Below, piece after piece: positions 45,167 through 55,200 of a stretch of DNA of 64,000 nt; position 1 is the first letter of the stretch; each line of letters opens with the position of its first letter. Origin of the DNA: Bin80 sp965219915 (GTDB lineage: Bacteria; Bacteroidota; Rhodothermia; Rhodothermales; Bin80); NCBI GenBank assembly GCA_965219915.1, contig OZ244794.1, positions 868,001 to 932,000 of the forward strand. The letters run 5' to 3'. The translations under genes were made by a program, and so were the position numbers. The notes under the pieces were generated by a model, which worked only from the letters and a program-made list of their open reading frames with translations, had not been told where the DNA came from and searched no databases.

Positions 45167-47635
45167 TCACGCTTTCATGATGAACTGATCGAGGTTAAGG
45201 ATTGCATTGGCGACAACGATCAAGGCTGCCAACTCAGCAGATCCTTGGTCCCCGGTTAACGTAATGACATCGCTCTCGCGTTCAGTGTAATAGGCTATGG
45301 CATCATGATATAGGGGTTCGAGTGTCATAAGCGTTTCCCGGTCCGGTGCCACTCCCATGGCGTATATATATCCCGCTTCAAGGGGGGTTTCGGAATTTAG
45401 CATACGTTGGGCTAACGCTTGCGCTGCCTCAAAAAAGACAGGATCATTCAGCGAGACCAAAGCCTGCAGGGGCGTGTTGGTTCTTATCCTTCGAGATACA
45501 CAGAACTCACGGCTGGGACTGTCAAATGTCGTCATAGACGGGTACGGTACGGTGCGTCGCCAGTATGTATAAATCCCGCGCCTGTACCGATCACCCCCTT
45601 GACTGGTTTGCCATTGGCGGGCGTCGTACGGGTTGTTCCAGAGCCCTTCCGGTTGAGGAGGCATTACACTCGGACCATACATCGTGGGGCTTAGCAGCCC
45701 GCTCACATAGAGTGCCTGATCCCGGATCTGTTCTGCACTCAGACGGAACCGGGCACCCCGTGCCAGTAGCCTGTTGCGAGGATCTTTGGCCTCCAGTTCA
45801 TCGGTCACGCGCGAGGACTGCCTGTACGTCGAAGAAACCACCACAGAACGCAGCAATGACTTGACGCTCCAGGAGTGATCTTCCATAAAGCTGACCGCCA
45901 AGTAATCCAGTAAATCTGGGTGGGAGCGTTCAAGCCCCTGAGTGCCAAAATCTTCCAGCGATTCGATGAGTCCAATCCCAAAGAGTTGTTCCCAGAATCG
46001 ATTTACCGTAACCCGTGCGGTGAGCGGATTGTCACGAGTGACCAGCCACTGTGCCATTCCCAGACGGTTACGAGGAGCATCCTCCGGCATGGGAGGTAAT
46101 GCATCGGGCGTATCGGGTTCAACCTGTTCGCCTTTCAGCAGAAAGCTGCCCCGTTCAAACACATGTGTGCGTCGCTGGAAGGGGAGTTCCTGCATGATGG
46201 GGGTGTGGACTGCGTTTAATGCTCGCAACTCCCGCTCTTTTTCCGCTTTTTCAGAACGCAGGTGCTCAAGTTCAGGATCATCACTGACACTGGCATAAAT
46301 GTGGTCCAACGTCCATCGCTGGCCATCCCCCCGCAGCTCCTCTGGAGTTGCCACAACCCGCTTGACTTCGTTTTGAAGCATAAGTCGGACACGGCCAATG
46401 ATTTCTGGTTGATCCAGCGTGGTCTCCCATGCACGCCGCTCTTCAGCCAGTGCATTGGAGCGCACGCGGGCAATGATATCCTCGTCCAGTTGGGCAATGT
46501 TCTCTAGGAGCCTATTTCCCTGTTCGGCAACCTCTTCCTCAAACAACGGGAGGGTTGGATATTCGGTGTCCAGATCCCGGTCGGCGCTGCTGTTGAAGAA
46601 GGCAAAGAACTCGTAGTACTCCTCGTGTGTGAATGGGTCATAGGGGTGGCCATGGCACTGAACACAGGCGAATGAGGTACCCTGCCAGACTTCCCAGGTC
46701 GTGTTCACGCGGTCAATAACTGCCGCAACGCGAAATTCTTCATCGTCTGTTCCCCCTTCCGTGTTGGTCATAGTGTTGCGGTTAAAGGCGGTCGCGATGC
46801 GCTGGCTTTCGGTCGCGTTCGGTAAAAGATCCCCTGCCAACTGTTCAATCGTGAATTGATCGAATGGCAGATCATCGTTGAAGGCCTGGATGACCCAATC
46901 CCGGTAACGCCAAATAGTCCGGCCTATATCTTTTTCATATCCCTTGGAGTCAGCATATCTTGCGAGGTCCAGCCACATGGCCGCCCAGCGCTCACCGTAT
47001 GCCGGAGAGGCCAGCAGCGAGTCTACATAGGTCTCATAGGATCCTCCGTCTAAACAGACCAGTCTCACGTCTTCCGGTTTTGGGGGCAGGCCGATCAGGT
47101 CCAGTGTGACTCTCCGGACAAGCACGGGGCACTCCGCTTCGGGAGAAGGTGACAACTCTTCTTTGTCCAGCCGTGAAAGTATAAAATAATCCAGCGGTTC
47201 ACGTGGCCACGCGAGATCAGGTACGTCCGGTAATGCGGGCCGCTCGGGGGTGACGTAAGCCCAGTGATTCTCCCATTGTGCCCCTTCTTCAATCCACGTG
47301 CGCAGAATTTCAATTTGCTCGGACGTGAGTGCGTCATCATCCTGAGGCATCCGGTGCTTCGGATCTGCATGCGAAACGCGTCGCAGCATTTCGCTTTCGT
47401 TGGGCTTGAGCGGTACGATAGCACGCTCGCCCGATTCTGCTGTGGCAAGTGCTTCGTGTCGAAAGAGCAGGCTTAGATCTCCCTGTCGCCGGATGCCCCC
47501 ATGACAGTTCACGCATCGCTCATTCAGGATAGGGCGGACCTGCTCATTAAAGCTGATCTCCGGAGCGCGGCTACAGCCATTGAACACTGACAAAGCAGCT
47601 GCGACCACGATGTATCCGGCGATGAGATGCTTCAT
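45167..47635 (-). CDS. PSD1-type lipoprotein (PSCyt1-DUF1549-DUF1553), short form
   Basis: An 822-residue lipoprotein (lipobox FNGC, Cys21) of the cytochrome-containing DUF1549/DUF1553 family. A first heme motif CVNCH is at residues 41-45, with MPQDDDALT downstream. DUF1549 follows (LLRR-like VLVRRVTLDLIGLPP, AYGERWAAMWLDLARYAD) with a second motif CVQCHGHPYDP. DUF1553 comes last (NRLGMAQWLVTRDNPLTARVTVNRFWEQLFG, TYRQSSRV, RRTVPYPSMTTFD). Unlike the other three copies it has no LamG insertion. It overlaps the upstream DUF1501 gene by 4 nt. Such proteins are thought to be periplasmic and linked to complex-polysaccharide breakdown, but no reaction is proven. Confidence 0.9.
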   Translation of the reverse strand: MKHLIAGYIVVAAALSVFNGCSRAPEISFNEQVRPILNERCVNCHGGIRRQGDLSLLFRHEALATAESGERAIVPLKPNESEMLRRVSHADPKHRMPQDDDALTSEQIEILRTWIEEGAQWENHWAYVTPERPALPDVPDLAWPREPLDYFILSRLDKEELSPSPEAECPVLVRRVTLDLIGLPPKPEDVRLVCLDGGSYETYVDSLLASPAYGERWAAMWLDLARYADSKGYEKDIGRTIWRYRDWVIQAFNDDLPFDQFTIEQLAGDLLPNATESQRIATAFNRNTMTNTEGGTDDEEFRVAAVIDRVNTTWEVWQGTSFACVQCHGHPYDPFTHEEYYEFFAFFNSSADRDLDTEYPTLPLFEEEVAEQGNRLLENIAQLDEDIIARVRSNALAEERRAWETTLDQPEIIGRVRLMLQNEVKRVVATPEELRGDGQRWTLDHIYASVSDDPELEHLRSEKAEKERELRALNAVHTPIMQELPFQRRTHVFERGSFLLKGEQVEPDTPDALPPMPEDAPRNRLGMAQWLVTRDNPLTARVTVNRFWEQLFGIGLIESLEDFGTQGLERSHPDLLDYLAVSFMEDHSWSVKSLLRSVVVSSTYRQSSRVTDELEAKDPRNRLLARGARFRLSAEQIRDQALYVSGLLSPTMYGPSVMPPQPEGLWNNPYDARQWQTSQGGDRYRRGIYTYWRRTVPYPSMTTFDSPSREFCVSRRIRTNTPLQALVSLNDPVFFEAAQALAQRMLNSETPLEAGYIYAMGVAPDRETLMTLEPLYHDAIAYYTERESDVITLTGDQGSAELAALIVVANAILNLDQFIMKA

Positions 47636-49044
47636 ACGATCAGAGGTTTGACGACCGTACCGTGCACATCTGTGAGGCGGTAACGGCGGCCCTGATACTT
47701 AAATGTAAGTAGCTCATGATCAATTCCAAGGAGATGCATCAGGGTTGCTTGCAAATCATGTACATGCACCGGGTCGCGAACTACATTATAGCCAAGATCA
47801 TCCGTTTCACCATAGCTGAAACCGGATCGCACGCCTCCACCCGCCATCCACAGTGTGAAACATCGGGGATGGTGATCGCGACCGTAATCTTCATCTGTAA
47901 GGCGTCCCTGGCAGTAATTGGTACGCCCGAACTCTCCACCCCAGATGACCAGGGTATCGTCCAGCATTCCCCGCTGTTTGAGGTCCCGCACGAGCGCGGC
48001 TGAGGGTTGGTCGGTTTCTCGTGACTGGACTTGAATACCGGCTGGCAGTCCCCCGTGATGATCCCATCCCTGATGGAAGAGCTGGATAAAGCGTACACCC
48101 CGTTCGGCCAGGCGCCGGGCCAAAAGACAATTGGCGGCAAAAGTGCCGGGCTCCCGGGCGTCTTCGCCGTAGAGGTCAAAGATATAATCTGGCTCATTAG
48201 ACAGGTCCATCACATCAGGAACAGAGGTCTGCATGCGATAGGCCATTTCGTACTGAGATATCCGTGACTCAATACGTTCCCATCCGGGTGCGCCTTCTTT
48301 CAGTTGATGCAATTCCCGAAGGCGATCAAGTTGCATTCGTCGCTGTTTTGAAGAGACGCCATCAGGGTTGCTCAGATATAGCACGGGATCCACTCCGCTT
48401 CTGAACTGCACTCCCTGGTGTTGCGATGGCAGGAACCCATTCCCCCAGAGTCGGGCATAGAGTGGTTGTCCTCCCTTGTCTTTTGTGATGAGCACACAAA
48501 ATGCAGGCAGGTTTTCATTTTCGGTTCCGAGTCCATAGCTGAGCCATGATCCGAAGGACGGCCGGCCCGCAATCTGTGATCCTGTAAGAAAGAATGTAAT
48601 TGCCGGATCGTGGTTGATCGCTTCGGTGTGCATGGATTTAACGAAGCATAACTCATCCACAATCTCTGCAGTGTACGGCATCAGTTCGCTCACCCAGGTT
48701 TTGCTCTCTCCATATTGGGCAAAAGAAAAGTGTGAGCGGGCCAGGGGCAACCTGTTCTGAAAGCCAGTCATTCCGGTAAGCCGCTGTCCCTTGCGCACGG
48801 ATTCAGGCAGTTCCTGCCCGTGCTTGGCATTAACCTGGGGCTTATAGTCAAACAGTTCGAACTGTGAGGGGCCACCACTCTGGAACAAATAAATGATACG
48901 TTTAGCGCGCGGGATCAAATCCGTCCCACCGGCCAGGGCCGGATTAACTAACGAGGACAACGCGAGCCCGCCCAGGCCCATGCCGAGGCGTCCCAGAAAC
49001 TCCCTGCGAGTGCTGAGAGGGCTATAATTACAACACGAATGCAT
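47632..49044 (-). CDS. DUF1501 protein with Tat signal, partner of PSD1 copy A
   Basis: A 470-residue DUF1501 protein with a twin-arginine signal (STRREFLGRLGMGLGGLALSS). Blocks include RIIYLFQSGGPSQFELFDYKP, TEAINHDPAITFFLTGSQ, IWGGEFGRTNY, YGRDHHPRCFTLWMAGGG and RLTDVHGTVVKPL. Its start overlaps the stop of the PSD1 gene by one base (TGATG). The codons for LSTRREFLGR (near 48987-49010) are the 5' half of the duplication joint found again at 52218-52275. It is more like the 486-residue DUF1501 than the 487-residue one. Confidence 0.88.
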   Translation of the reverse strand: MHSCCNYSPLSTRREFLGRLGMGLGGLALSSLVNPALAGGTDLIPRAKRIIYLFQSGGPSQFELFDYKPQVNAKHGQELPESVRKGQRLTGMTGFQNRLPLARSHFSFAQYGESKTWVSELMPYTAEIVDELCFVKSMHTEAINHDPAITFFLTGSQIAGRPSFGSWLSYGLGTENENLPAFCVLITKDKGGQPLYARLWGNGFLPSQHQGVQFRSGVDPVLYLSNPDGVSSKQRRMQLDRLRELHQLKEGAPGWERIESRISQYEMAYRMQTSVPDVMDLSNEPDYIFDLYGEDAREPGTFAANCLLARRLAERGVRFIQLFHQGWDHHGGLPAGIQVQSRETDQPSAALVRDLKQRGMLDDTLVIWGGEFGRTNYCQGRLTDEDYGRDHHPRCFTLWMAGGGVRSGFSYGETDDLGYNVVRDPVHVHDLQATLMHLLGIDHELLTFKYQGRRYRLTDVHGTVVKPLIV

Positions 49045-52000
49045 CAGTACTTCTCAATAACTTCATCAAAGGATAGCAATGCATTGGCAACCATAGTATG
49101 TGCAGCCCATTCAACGGGGTCTAGCCCCGCTTGCAGTTGGGACTCCCCGGTTTCTAACAGTTGCCTGGCCGCCTTGGGGTCCTTGGAAAATTCCTCAAGC
49201 TGTTCGGTGTATAGTGATTGCAATGCTTTCGTTTCGGATGGATTCGGGCTACGTCCGGTTAGCAATTTAAATCCCAACGCAATTTGATCTTCAAGTGTTT
49301 CCATCCCGAGCATGCGGGCGGCTATGTGACGGGATGCTTCCACATACTGTGGGTCATTGAGCAGAACCAGGGCCTGCATAGGGGTCGCTGTGCGCTGACG
49401 CCGCATCACACACTGTGCACGAGTTGGCATATCAAAAGTGATCAGGGAAGGAGGTGGGGAAGTGCGCTTGAAGAAGGTGTAAAGTGTGCGCCGGTAGAGG
49501 TCAGAGCCCGAGCCCTGCTCATACCTGATCCCGATCCCGTGCTTTTCCTGCCAGAGTCCTCCCGGTTGATACGGTTTAACCGCAGGTCCACCTAGCGTTC
49601 GGTCAAGAAGTCCACTGACTGCAAGTGCCTGGTCGCGCACCATTTCTGCACTCAGGCGAAGTCTGGGGCCTCGTGCGAACAACTTATTGTCGGGGTCAAG
49701 GTCAAGGAGTACAGGACTAGCTTCAGATTGCTGGCGATAGGTGGCACTCGTCACGATCAGGCGCTGCATAGCCTTAATATCCCACCCCGAGTTAACGAAT
49801 GTTGTGGCCAAGTAATCCAGCAGTTCAGGGAAGGAGGGCAAGGCGCCCTGTCGTCCAAAATCTTCAGGTGTGGAGACAATGCCGGTTCCGAAGTACTTTT
49901 GCCAATATCGGTTCACTGCAACCCGGGCGGTAAGTGGATGCTCTGGATGAAACAACCATCTGGCCAAACCGAGGCGGTTTTGAGGTGCATCATCGGGGAA
50001 AGGCAGGATGGCATCTGGTGTGTGCGGTTCAACGCGCTCCCCCTTTGCGTCGTACTGGCCACGGTTCAATATGTACGCTGGTCGTGGGGGGGACATCTCC
50101 TCAGTGACCATGATTGCCGGTATACCTTCAAGGAGGGTGTTCTCCTTTTCGCGCAGGGCTTGGAGGGCAGCCTGAGCGCGCTGCCAAGGTGTCACTTCAT
50201 GTGCCAGATACCATTGAAAAAGATCGTCTCGATCTGCGGTCACTTCTGTTCTCCCTGCCAGGCGCGCAACTTCAAAGCCATACAGCCTCTGATCGTACAG
50301 GCGTAATTCATCAACAGCTCCGTTACGCAGGCCGCTGTCGTGGTGTCGGTAGGCGATTTGCAGGGGGACCTTCAAATCGTCGTATGTGATATCCCGGGTA
50401 AGACCATCACGCACGGTTTCTACATCGGCGAGTAGCCCATTGAGGTACAGGCGCACACCGGAGGCGCGGCTGGATCCATCGTAGGTCATGGCTACATGCG
50501 TCCAATCCCCAAGCAGGAGAGTATCAATCGTTTGGATGCGCAAGGCATTTTGGGGCCACATATGGGCCAGTTGCGCCACGAGGCGACCATCCCGGAGTAC
50601 AAGCTCCCAGCCGTGGCTCCCGACATCCTGTGCAGCCAGCGTGCGATGGACGATGGCACCTGTATCCTCTCCCGGATTGATCCAGAGACTTACGGTAAAG
50701 GGTTGTGTTCGCCGGAATTCACCCATATCTGCGAAGGAGAAACCGCTCTCACCGTCAAAGGCCATCGCCTGCCCCTGGTACCCAGGCACTATATCTGGGC
50801 TGAAGACGGCTGTCCCCTGTTTGCCATCCTGGCATGGTAATGTTGGTCCGTTCAGGCGTTCAAACTCGCAGGAAAGAGTGGGCCTGGGGTCGGTATCCGG
50901 CGGTAATGACGGGTGCCGGGAAGTAAAGCCCAGCCTCGACATTTCCGCTATATTGCCAACTGCACGCTCAGCTGATTCAATCTCACGTGCGAGACGATCC
51001 AGTTCCTCCTGATCATCCGGCGTAGGCAGATCCAGTGCGGGCACGGGCACTGCATACGGTGAAGTCTGCCCGGATTCGTCCACATTGTTAAAAAAACTGA
51101 AGAGCCCATAGTAGTTGGCTTGCGTAATCGGATCGTACTTGTGATCGTGGCAGCGTGCACATTCAAGGGTCAGGCCCATGAATGCCGCCCCCATCGTATT
51201 GACGCGATCCGCCACGTATTCCGTGCGCAACTCTTCTTCAATAATGCCCCCTTCGTTAGTCTGGCGGTGGTTACGGTTGAAGGTGGTCGCCAACCGTTGG
51301 TTCAGCGTTGCATTTGGCAGTAGGTCTCCCGCAAGCTGCCAGGTAGCGAACGTATCAAAGGGCAGGTTCTCATTGTAGGCTTCCACGACCCAATCTCTCC
51401 ACGGCCACACGTACCGATCCCCGTCATTCTGATATCCATGTGTGTCCGCGAATCTAGCGATATCCAGCCACATAGAAGCCATGTGCTCTCCATAAGCAGG
51501 GGAGTCAAGCAGCCGATCAACAACCTTTTCATAGGCATGAGCAGAGGTATCTGCAAGAAAAGCGTCCAGTTCCTCCAACGTTGGGGGAAGACCAGTTAGG
51601 TCAAGTGTGACGCGTCGAAGGAGCGTGCTTGGGTCTGCCTCTGGAGCCGGGGTCAGTTCTTCCGACTCAAGACGTGCCAGCGTAAAGTGGTCAATTCTGT
51701 TGTTCGGCCAATCTGATTGTTGGACGGTCGGCAAGGGTAAATCAGCAGCCGGCAGGAAGCTCCAGTGTGGTTTCCATTCGGCCCCCTGTTCAATCCAACG
51801 ACTGAGGAGTGCAATTTCGTGACCAGAAAGTGAGAGCTTCGATTCAGGCGGGGGCATGCGCACCTCTGGATCATCGGAGTGAATACGCGAATACAGCCGG
51901 CTCTTTCTGAGGCTTCCCGGTACGACAGCATATCCACCGGAAGCGAGACGCTCCTGCTTTGCCCCAGCCTCTTCATCCAGACGCAGGCCGGCCTGCCGTG

Positions 52001-52217
52001 CGTTGGCATCAGGACCATGACAGGCGTAACAGCGGTCCGAAAGGATTGGCCGGACGTGAAAATTGTAGTCAACGACTTCCGGCAACGTTGCATCCCGTGG
52101 ATGCAGTTCGCTCCCGCACCCGGCTGTAATCAGCAGGGTTATGCAAACCGCAAAAGGGATGATTTCAGGCCAGGAGATCCTTAACCACATGGCCATGCAC
52201 ATCTGTTAGACTATATC
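48987..52217. repeat. Tandem duplication unit, copy A (3231 bp)
   Basis: The unit runs from one GGCGTCCC (48987) to the next (52218) and holds the first codons of a DUF1501 gene, a whole 1052-codon PSD1 gene and the end of the chimeric ORF. The second unit (52218-55448) has exactly the same length of 3231 bp. Two small indels offset each other: a 6-bp gain in copy B near 54280 and a 6-bp loss in copy B near 52757. Confidence 0.93.
49044..52202 (-). CDS. PSD1-LamG lipoprotein (PSCyt1-DUF1549-LamG-DUF1553), copy A
   Basis: A 1052-residue lipoprotein (lipobox around ITAGC, Cys29). The domain order is PSCyt1 with heme motif CYACH (58-62), DUF1549 (LLRRVTLDLTGLPP, HMASMWLDIARFADTHGYQND), a second motif CARCHDHKYDPI, a LamG/concanavalin-like insert (about 475-640: FTVSLWINPGED, HVAMTYDGSSRASGVRLYLNGLL) and DUF1553 (NRLGLARWLFHPEHPLTARVAVNRYWQKYFG, TYRQQS, FKRTSPPPSLITFDMPTRAQC). 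The LamG part suggests carbohydrate binding. It is nearly identical to copy B, with about one residue in sixteen different by eye. The first 38 nt overlap the end of the chimeric DUF1501 ORF; internal ATGs at codons 3 and 5 are alternative starts. Confidence 0.92.
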   Translation of the reverse strand: MCMAMWLRISWPEIIPFAVCITLLITAGCGSELHPRDATLPEVVDYNFHVRPILSDRCYACHGPDANARQAGLRLDEEAGAKQERLASGGYAVVPGSLRKSRLYSRIHSDDPEVRMPPPESKLSLSGHEIALLSRWIEQGAEWKPHWSFLPAADLPLPTVQQSDWPNNRIDHFTLARLESEELTPAPEADPSTLLRRVTLDLTGLPPTLEELDAFLADTSAHAYEKVVDRLLDSPAYGEHMASMWLDIARFADTHGYQNDGDRYVWPWRDWVVEAYNENLPFDTFATWQLAGDLLPNATLNQRLATTFNRNHRQTNEGGIIEEELRTEYVADRVNTMGAAFMGLTLECARCHDHKYDPITQANYYGLFSFFNNVDESGQTSPYAVPVPALDLPTPDDQEELDRLAREIESAERAVGNIAEMSRLGFTSRHPSLPPDTDPRPTLSCEFERLNGPTLPCQDGKQGTAVFSPDIVPGYQGQAMAFDGESGFSFADMGEFRRTQPFTVSLWINPGEDTGAIVHRTLAAQDVGSHGWELVLRDGRLVAQLAHMWPQNALRIQTIDTLLLGDWTHVAMTYDGSSRASGVRLYLNGLLADVETVRDGLTRDITYDDLKVPLQIAYRHHDSGLRNGAVDELRLYDQRLYGFEVARLAGRTEVTADRDDLFQWYLAHEVTPWQRAQAALQALREKENTLLEGIPAIMVTEEMSPPRPAYILNRGQYDAKGERVEPHTPDAILPFPDDAPQNRLGLARWLFHPEHPLTARVAVNRYWQKYFGTGIVSTPEDFGRQGALPSFPELLDYLATTFVNSGWDIKAMQRLIVTSATYRQQSEASPVLLDLDPDNKLFARGPRLRLSAEMVRDQALAVSGLLDRTLGGPAVKPYQPGGLWQEKHGIGIRYEQGSGSDLYRRTLYTFFKRTSPPPSLITFDMPTRAQCVMRRQRTATPMQALVLLNDPQYVEASRHIAARMLGMETLEDQIALGFKLLTGRSPNPSETKALQSLYTEQLEEFSKDPKAARQLLETGESQLQAGLDPVEWAAHTMVANALLSFDEVIEKY

Positions 52218-52275
52218 GGCGTCCCAGAAACTCCCTGCGAGTGCTGAGAGGGCTACAATTACCACACGCATGCAT
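52165..52275 (-). pseudogene. Chimeric DUF1501 joint ORF, 36 codons
   Basis: An open frame from ATG at 52275 to TGA at 52165. Codons 1-19 (ending TRREFLGR) match the 5' end of the 470-residue DUF1501 gene, including its TGATG overlap with the PSD1 stop. Codons from RYSLTDVHGHVV to the end match the 3' end of the 486-residue DUF1501 gene. The switch occurs at GGGACGCC, which is present in both parents. It is therefore the joint of a tandem duplication, with all the catalytic middle missing. The frame is intact, and it still overlaps the next PSD1 start by 38 nt as its parent does, so it may be translated as a coupling leader. Confidence 0.9.
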
Positions 52276-55200
52276 CAGTACTTCTCAATAACTTCATCAA
52301 AGGATAGCAACGCATTGGCGACCATGGTATGTGCAGCCCATTCAACAGGGTCTAGTCCCGCTTGCAGTTGAGACTCTCCGGTTTCCAACAGCTGCTTGGC
52401 CGCTTCGGGATCCTTTGAAAATTCCTCAAGCTGTTCAGTATATAGAGTCTGCAATGCTTTCGTTTCAGATGGATCTGGACTTCGTCCGGTTAACAGTCTA
52501 AATCCAAACGCAATTTGATCTTCAAGTGTTTCCTTTCCGAGCATGCGGGCGGCAATATGACGGGATGCTTCCACGTACTGCGGGTCATTGAGTAGAACCA
52601 GGGCCTGCATGGGGGTCGCCGTACGCTGCCGCCGCATCACACACTGTGCGCGTGTTGGCATGTCAAACGTGATCAGAGAAGGAGGTGGGGAGGTGCGCTT
52701 GAAGAAGGTGTATAGTGTGCGCCGGTAGAGGTCAGGGCCTGAGCCTTGCTCATACCTGATCCCGGCCTTTTCCTGCCAGAGTCCTCCTGGCTGATACGGT
52801 TTAACTGCAGGTCCACCGAGCGTTCGATCAAGAAGTCCACTGACGGCAAGTGCCTGATCGCGCACCATCTCTGCACTCAGGCGAAGTCTGGGGCCTCGTG
52901 CCAACAACTTATTATCGGGGTCAAGCTCCAGGAGCTTGGGAGTAGCTTCAGACTGTTGGCGGTAGGTAGCGCTGGTCACGATCAGGCGCTGCATGGCCTT
53001 GATGTCCCATCCCGAGTTAACGAATGTTGTGGCCAAGTAATCCAGCAGTTCAGGGAAGGAGGGCAAGGCGCCCTGTCGTCCAAAATCTTCAGGTGTGGAG
53101 ACAATGCCGGTTCCGAAGTACTTTTGCCAATATCGGTTCACTGCAACCCGGGCGGTAAGTGGATGCTCTGGATGAAACAGCCATCTGGCCAAGCCGAGGC
53201 GGTTTCGAGGTGCATCATCGGGGAAAGGCAGGATAGCTTCTGGTGTGTGTGGTACAACGGGCTCCCCTTTTGCATCGTACTGGCCACGGTTCAATATGTA
53301 CGCGGTCCGTGGGGAGGACATCTCCTCAGTGACCATGATTGCCGGGATACCTTCAAAGAGGGTGTTCTCTTTTTCGCGCAGGGTTTGGAGAACGGCCTGT
53401 GCGCGCTGCCAAGGAGTCACTTCATGTGCTAGGTACCATTGAAAAAGATCCTCTCGATCCGGGGTCACTTCTGTTCTCCCTGCCAAGCGCGCAACCTCAA
53501 AGCCATACAGCTTCCGATCGTACAGGCGCAGTTCATCAACAGCACCGCTACGCAGGCCGCTATCCCGAAATCGGTACGCGATTTGCAGGGGGACCTTCAT
53601 ATTTTCGTACGTGATATGTCGGGTAAGGCCATCACGCACGGTTTCTACATCAGCGAGGAGCCCATTGACGTACAGGCGCACACCTGAGGCGCGGCTGGAT
53701 CCATCGTAAGTCATGGCTACATGCGTCCAATCTCCGAGCGGGAGGGTATCAATCGTCTGGACGCGCAGGGCATTTTGGGGCCACATATGGGCCAGTTGAG
53801 CGACAAGGCGACCGTCCAAAAGTACAAGCTCCCAGCCGCGGCTGCCGGCATCCAGTGCAGCCTGCGTGCGATGTATGATGGCACCTGTTTCTTCTCCCGG
53901 ATTGATCCAGAGACTTACGGTGAAGGGGTGAGTTCGCCGGAATTCACCCATACCTGCGAAGGAGAAGCCGCTCTCACCGTCAAAAGCCATCGCGTGCCCC
54001 TGATAGCCTGGCACTACATCTGGAGTGAAGACGGCTGTCCCCTGTTTGCCATCATGGCATGGTAACGTTGGTCCGTTCAGGCGTTCAAATTCGCAGGTGA
54101 GAATGGGCCTGGGGTCGGTATCTGGCGGCAACGGCTGATCCCAGGAGGTAAAGCCGAGCCTTGACATTTCCGCTATATTGTCAACTGCACGCTCCGCTGA
54201 TTCAATTTCACGTGCAAGACGATCCAGTTCCCCCTTATCATCCGGCGTAGGCAGGTCTAGTGCGGGCACGGGCACTGCATTCGTAAAATGTGAAGTCTGC
54301 CCGGACTCGTCCACATTGTTAAAAAAACTGAAGAGCCCATAGTAGTTGGCTTGAGTAATCGGATCGTACTTGTGATCGTGGCAGCGCGCACATTCAAGGG
54401 TCAGGCCCATGAATGCTGCCCCAATCGTGTTAACGCGATCCGCCACATATTCCGTGCGGAACTCTTCTTCAATACTGCCCCCTTCATTAGTCTGGCGATG
54501 GTTGCGGTTGAAGGTGGTCGCCAGCCGTTGATTCAGCGTTGCATTTGGCAGCAGGTCTCCCGCAAGCTGCAAGGTTGCGAACCTATCAAAGGGCAGGTTC
54601 TCATTGTAGGCTTCCACGACCCAGTCTCTCCATGGCCACACGTTCCGATCCCTATCATTCTGATATCCATGTGTGTCCGCGAATCTAGCGATATCCAGCC
54701 ACATAGAGGCCATATGCTCTCCATAAGCCGGAGAGTCAAGCAGCCGATCAACAACCTTTTCATAGGCATGAGCAGAGGTGTCTGCAAGAAAAGCGTCCAG
54801 TTCCTCCAGCGTTGAGGGAAGACCGGTTAGGTCAAGTGTGACGCGTCTGAGGAGCGTGCCTGGGTCTGCCTCTGGAGCCGGGGTCAGTCCTTCCGACTCG
54901 AGACGTGCCAGCGTAAAGTGATCAATTCCGTTGTTTGGCCAATCTGATTGTTGGACGGCTGGTACGGGTAAATCAGCAGCCGGCAGGAAGCTCCAGTGTG
55001 GTTTCCATTCGGCCCCCTGTTCAATCCAGCGACTGAGTAGTGCAATTTCGTGGTCAGATAGTGAGAGTTTCGATTCCGGTGGGGGCATGCGCACCTCTGG
55101 ATCATCGGAGTGAATACGGAAATGCAGACGGCTCTTTCTAAGGCTTCCCGGCACGACAGCATATCCACCGGAAGCGAGACGCTCCTGCTTTGCCCCAGCC

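Noticed and set aside
52165..52275. Interpretation of the joint ORF as an internal deletion of a full DUF1501 gene
   Set aside because: The two halves match two different DUF1501 parents and the unit lengths are both 3231 bp, which a single tandem duplication explains without any extra deletion.
49284..54815. Plus-strand ORFs of 90-228 codons repeated in both duplication units
   Set aside because: Their recurrence comes only from the 3231-bp duplication; they are antisense shadows of the PSD1 genes.
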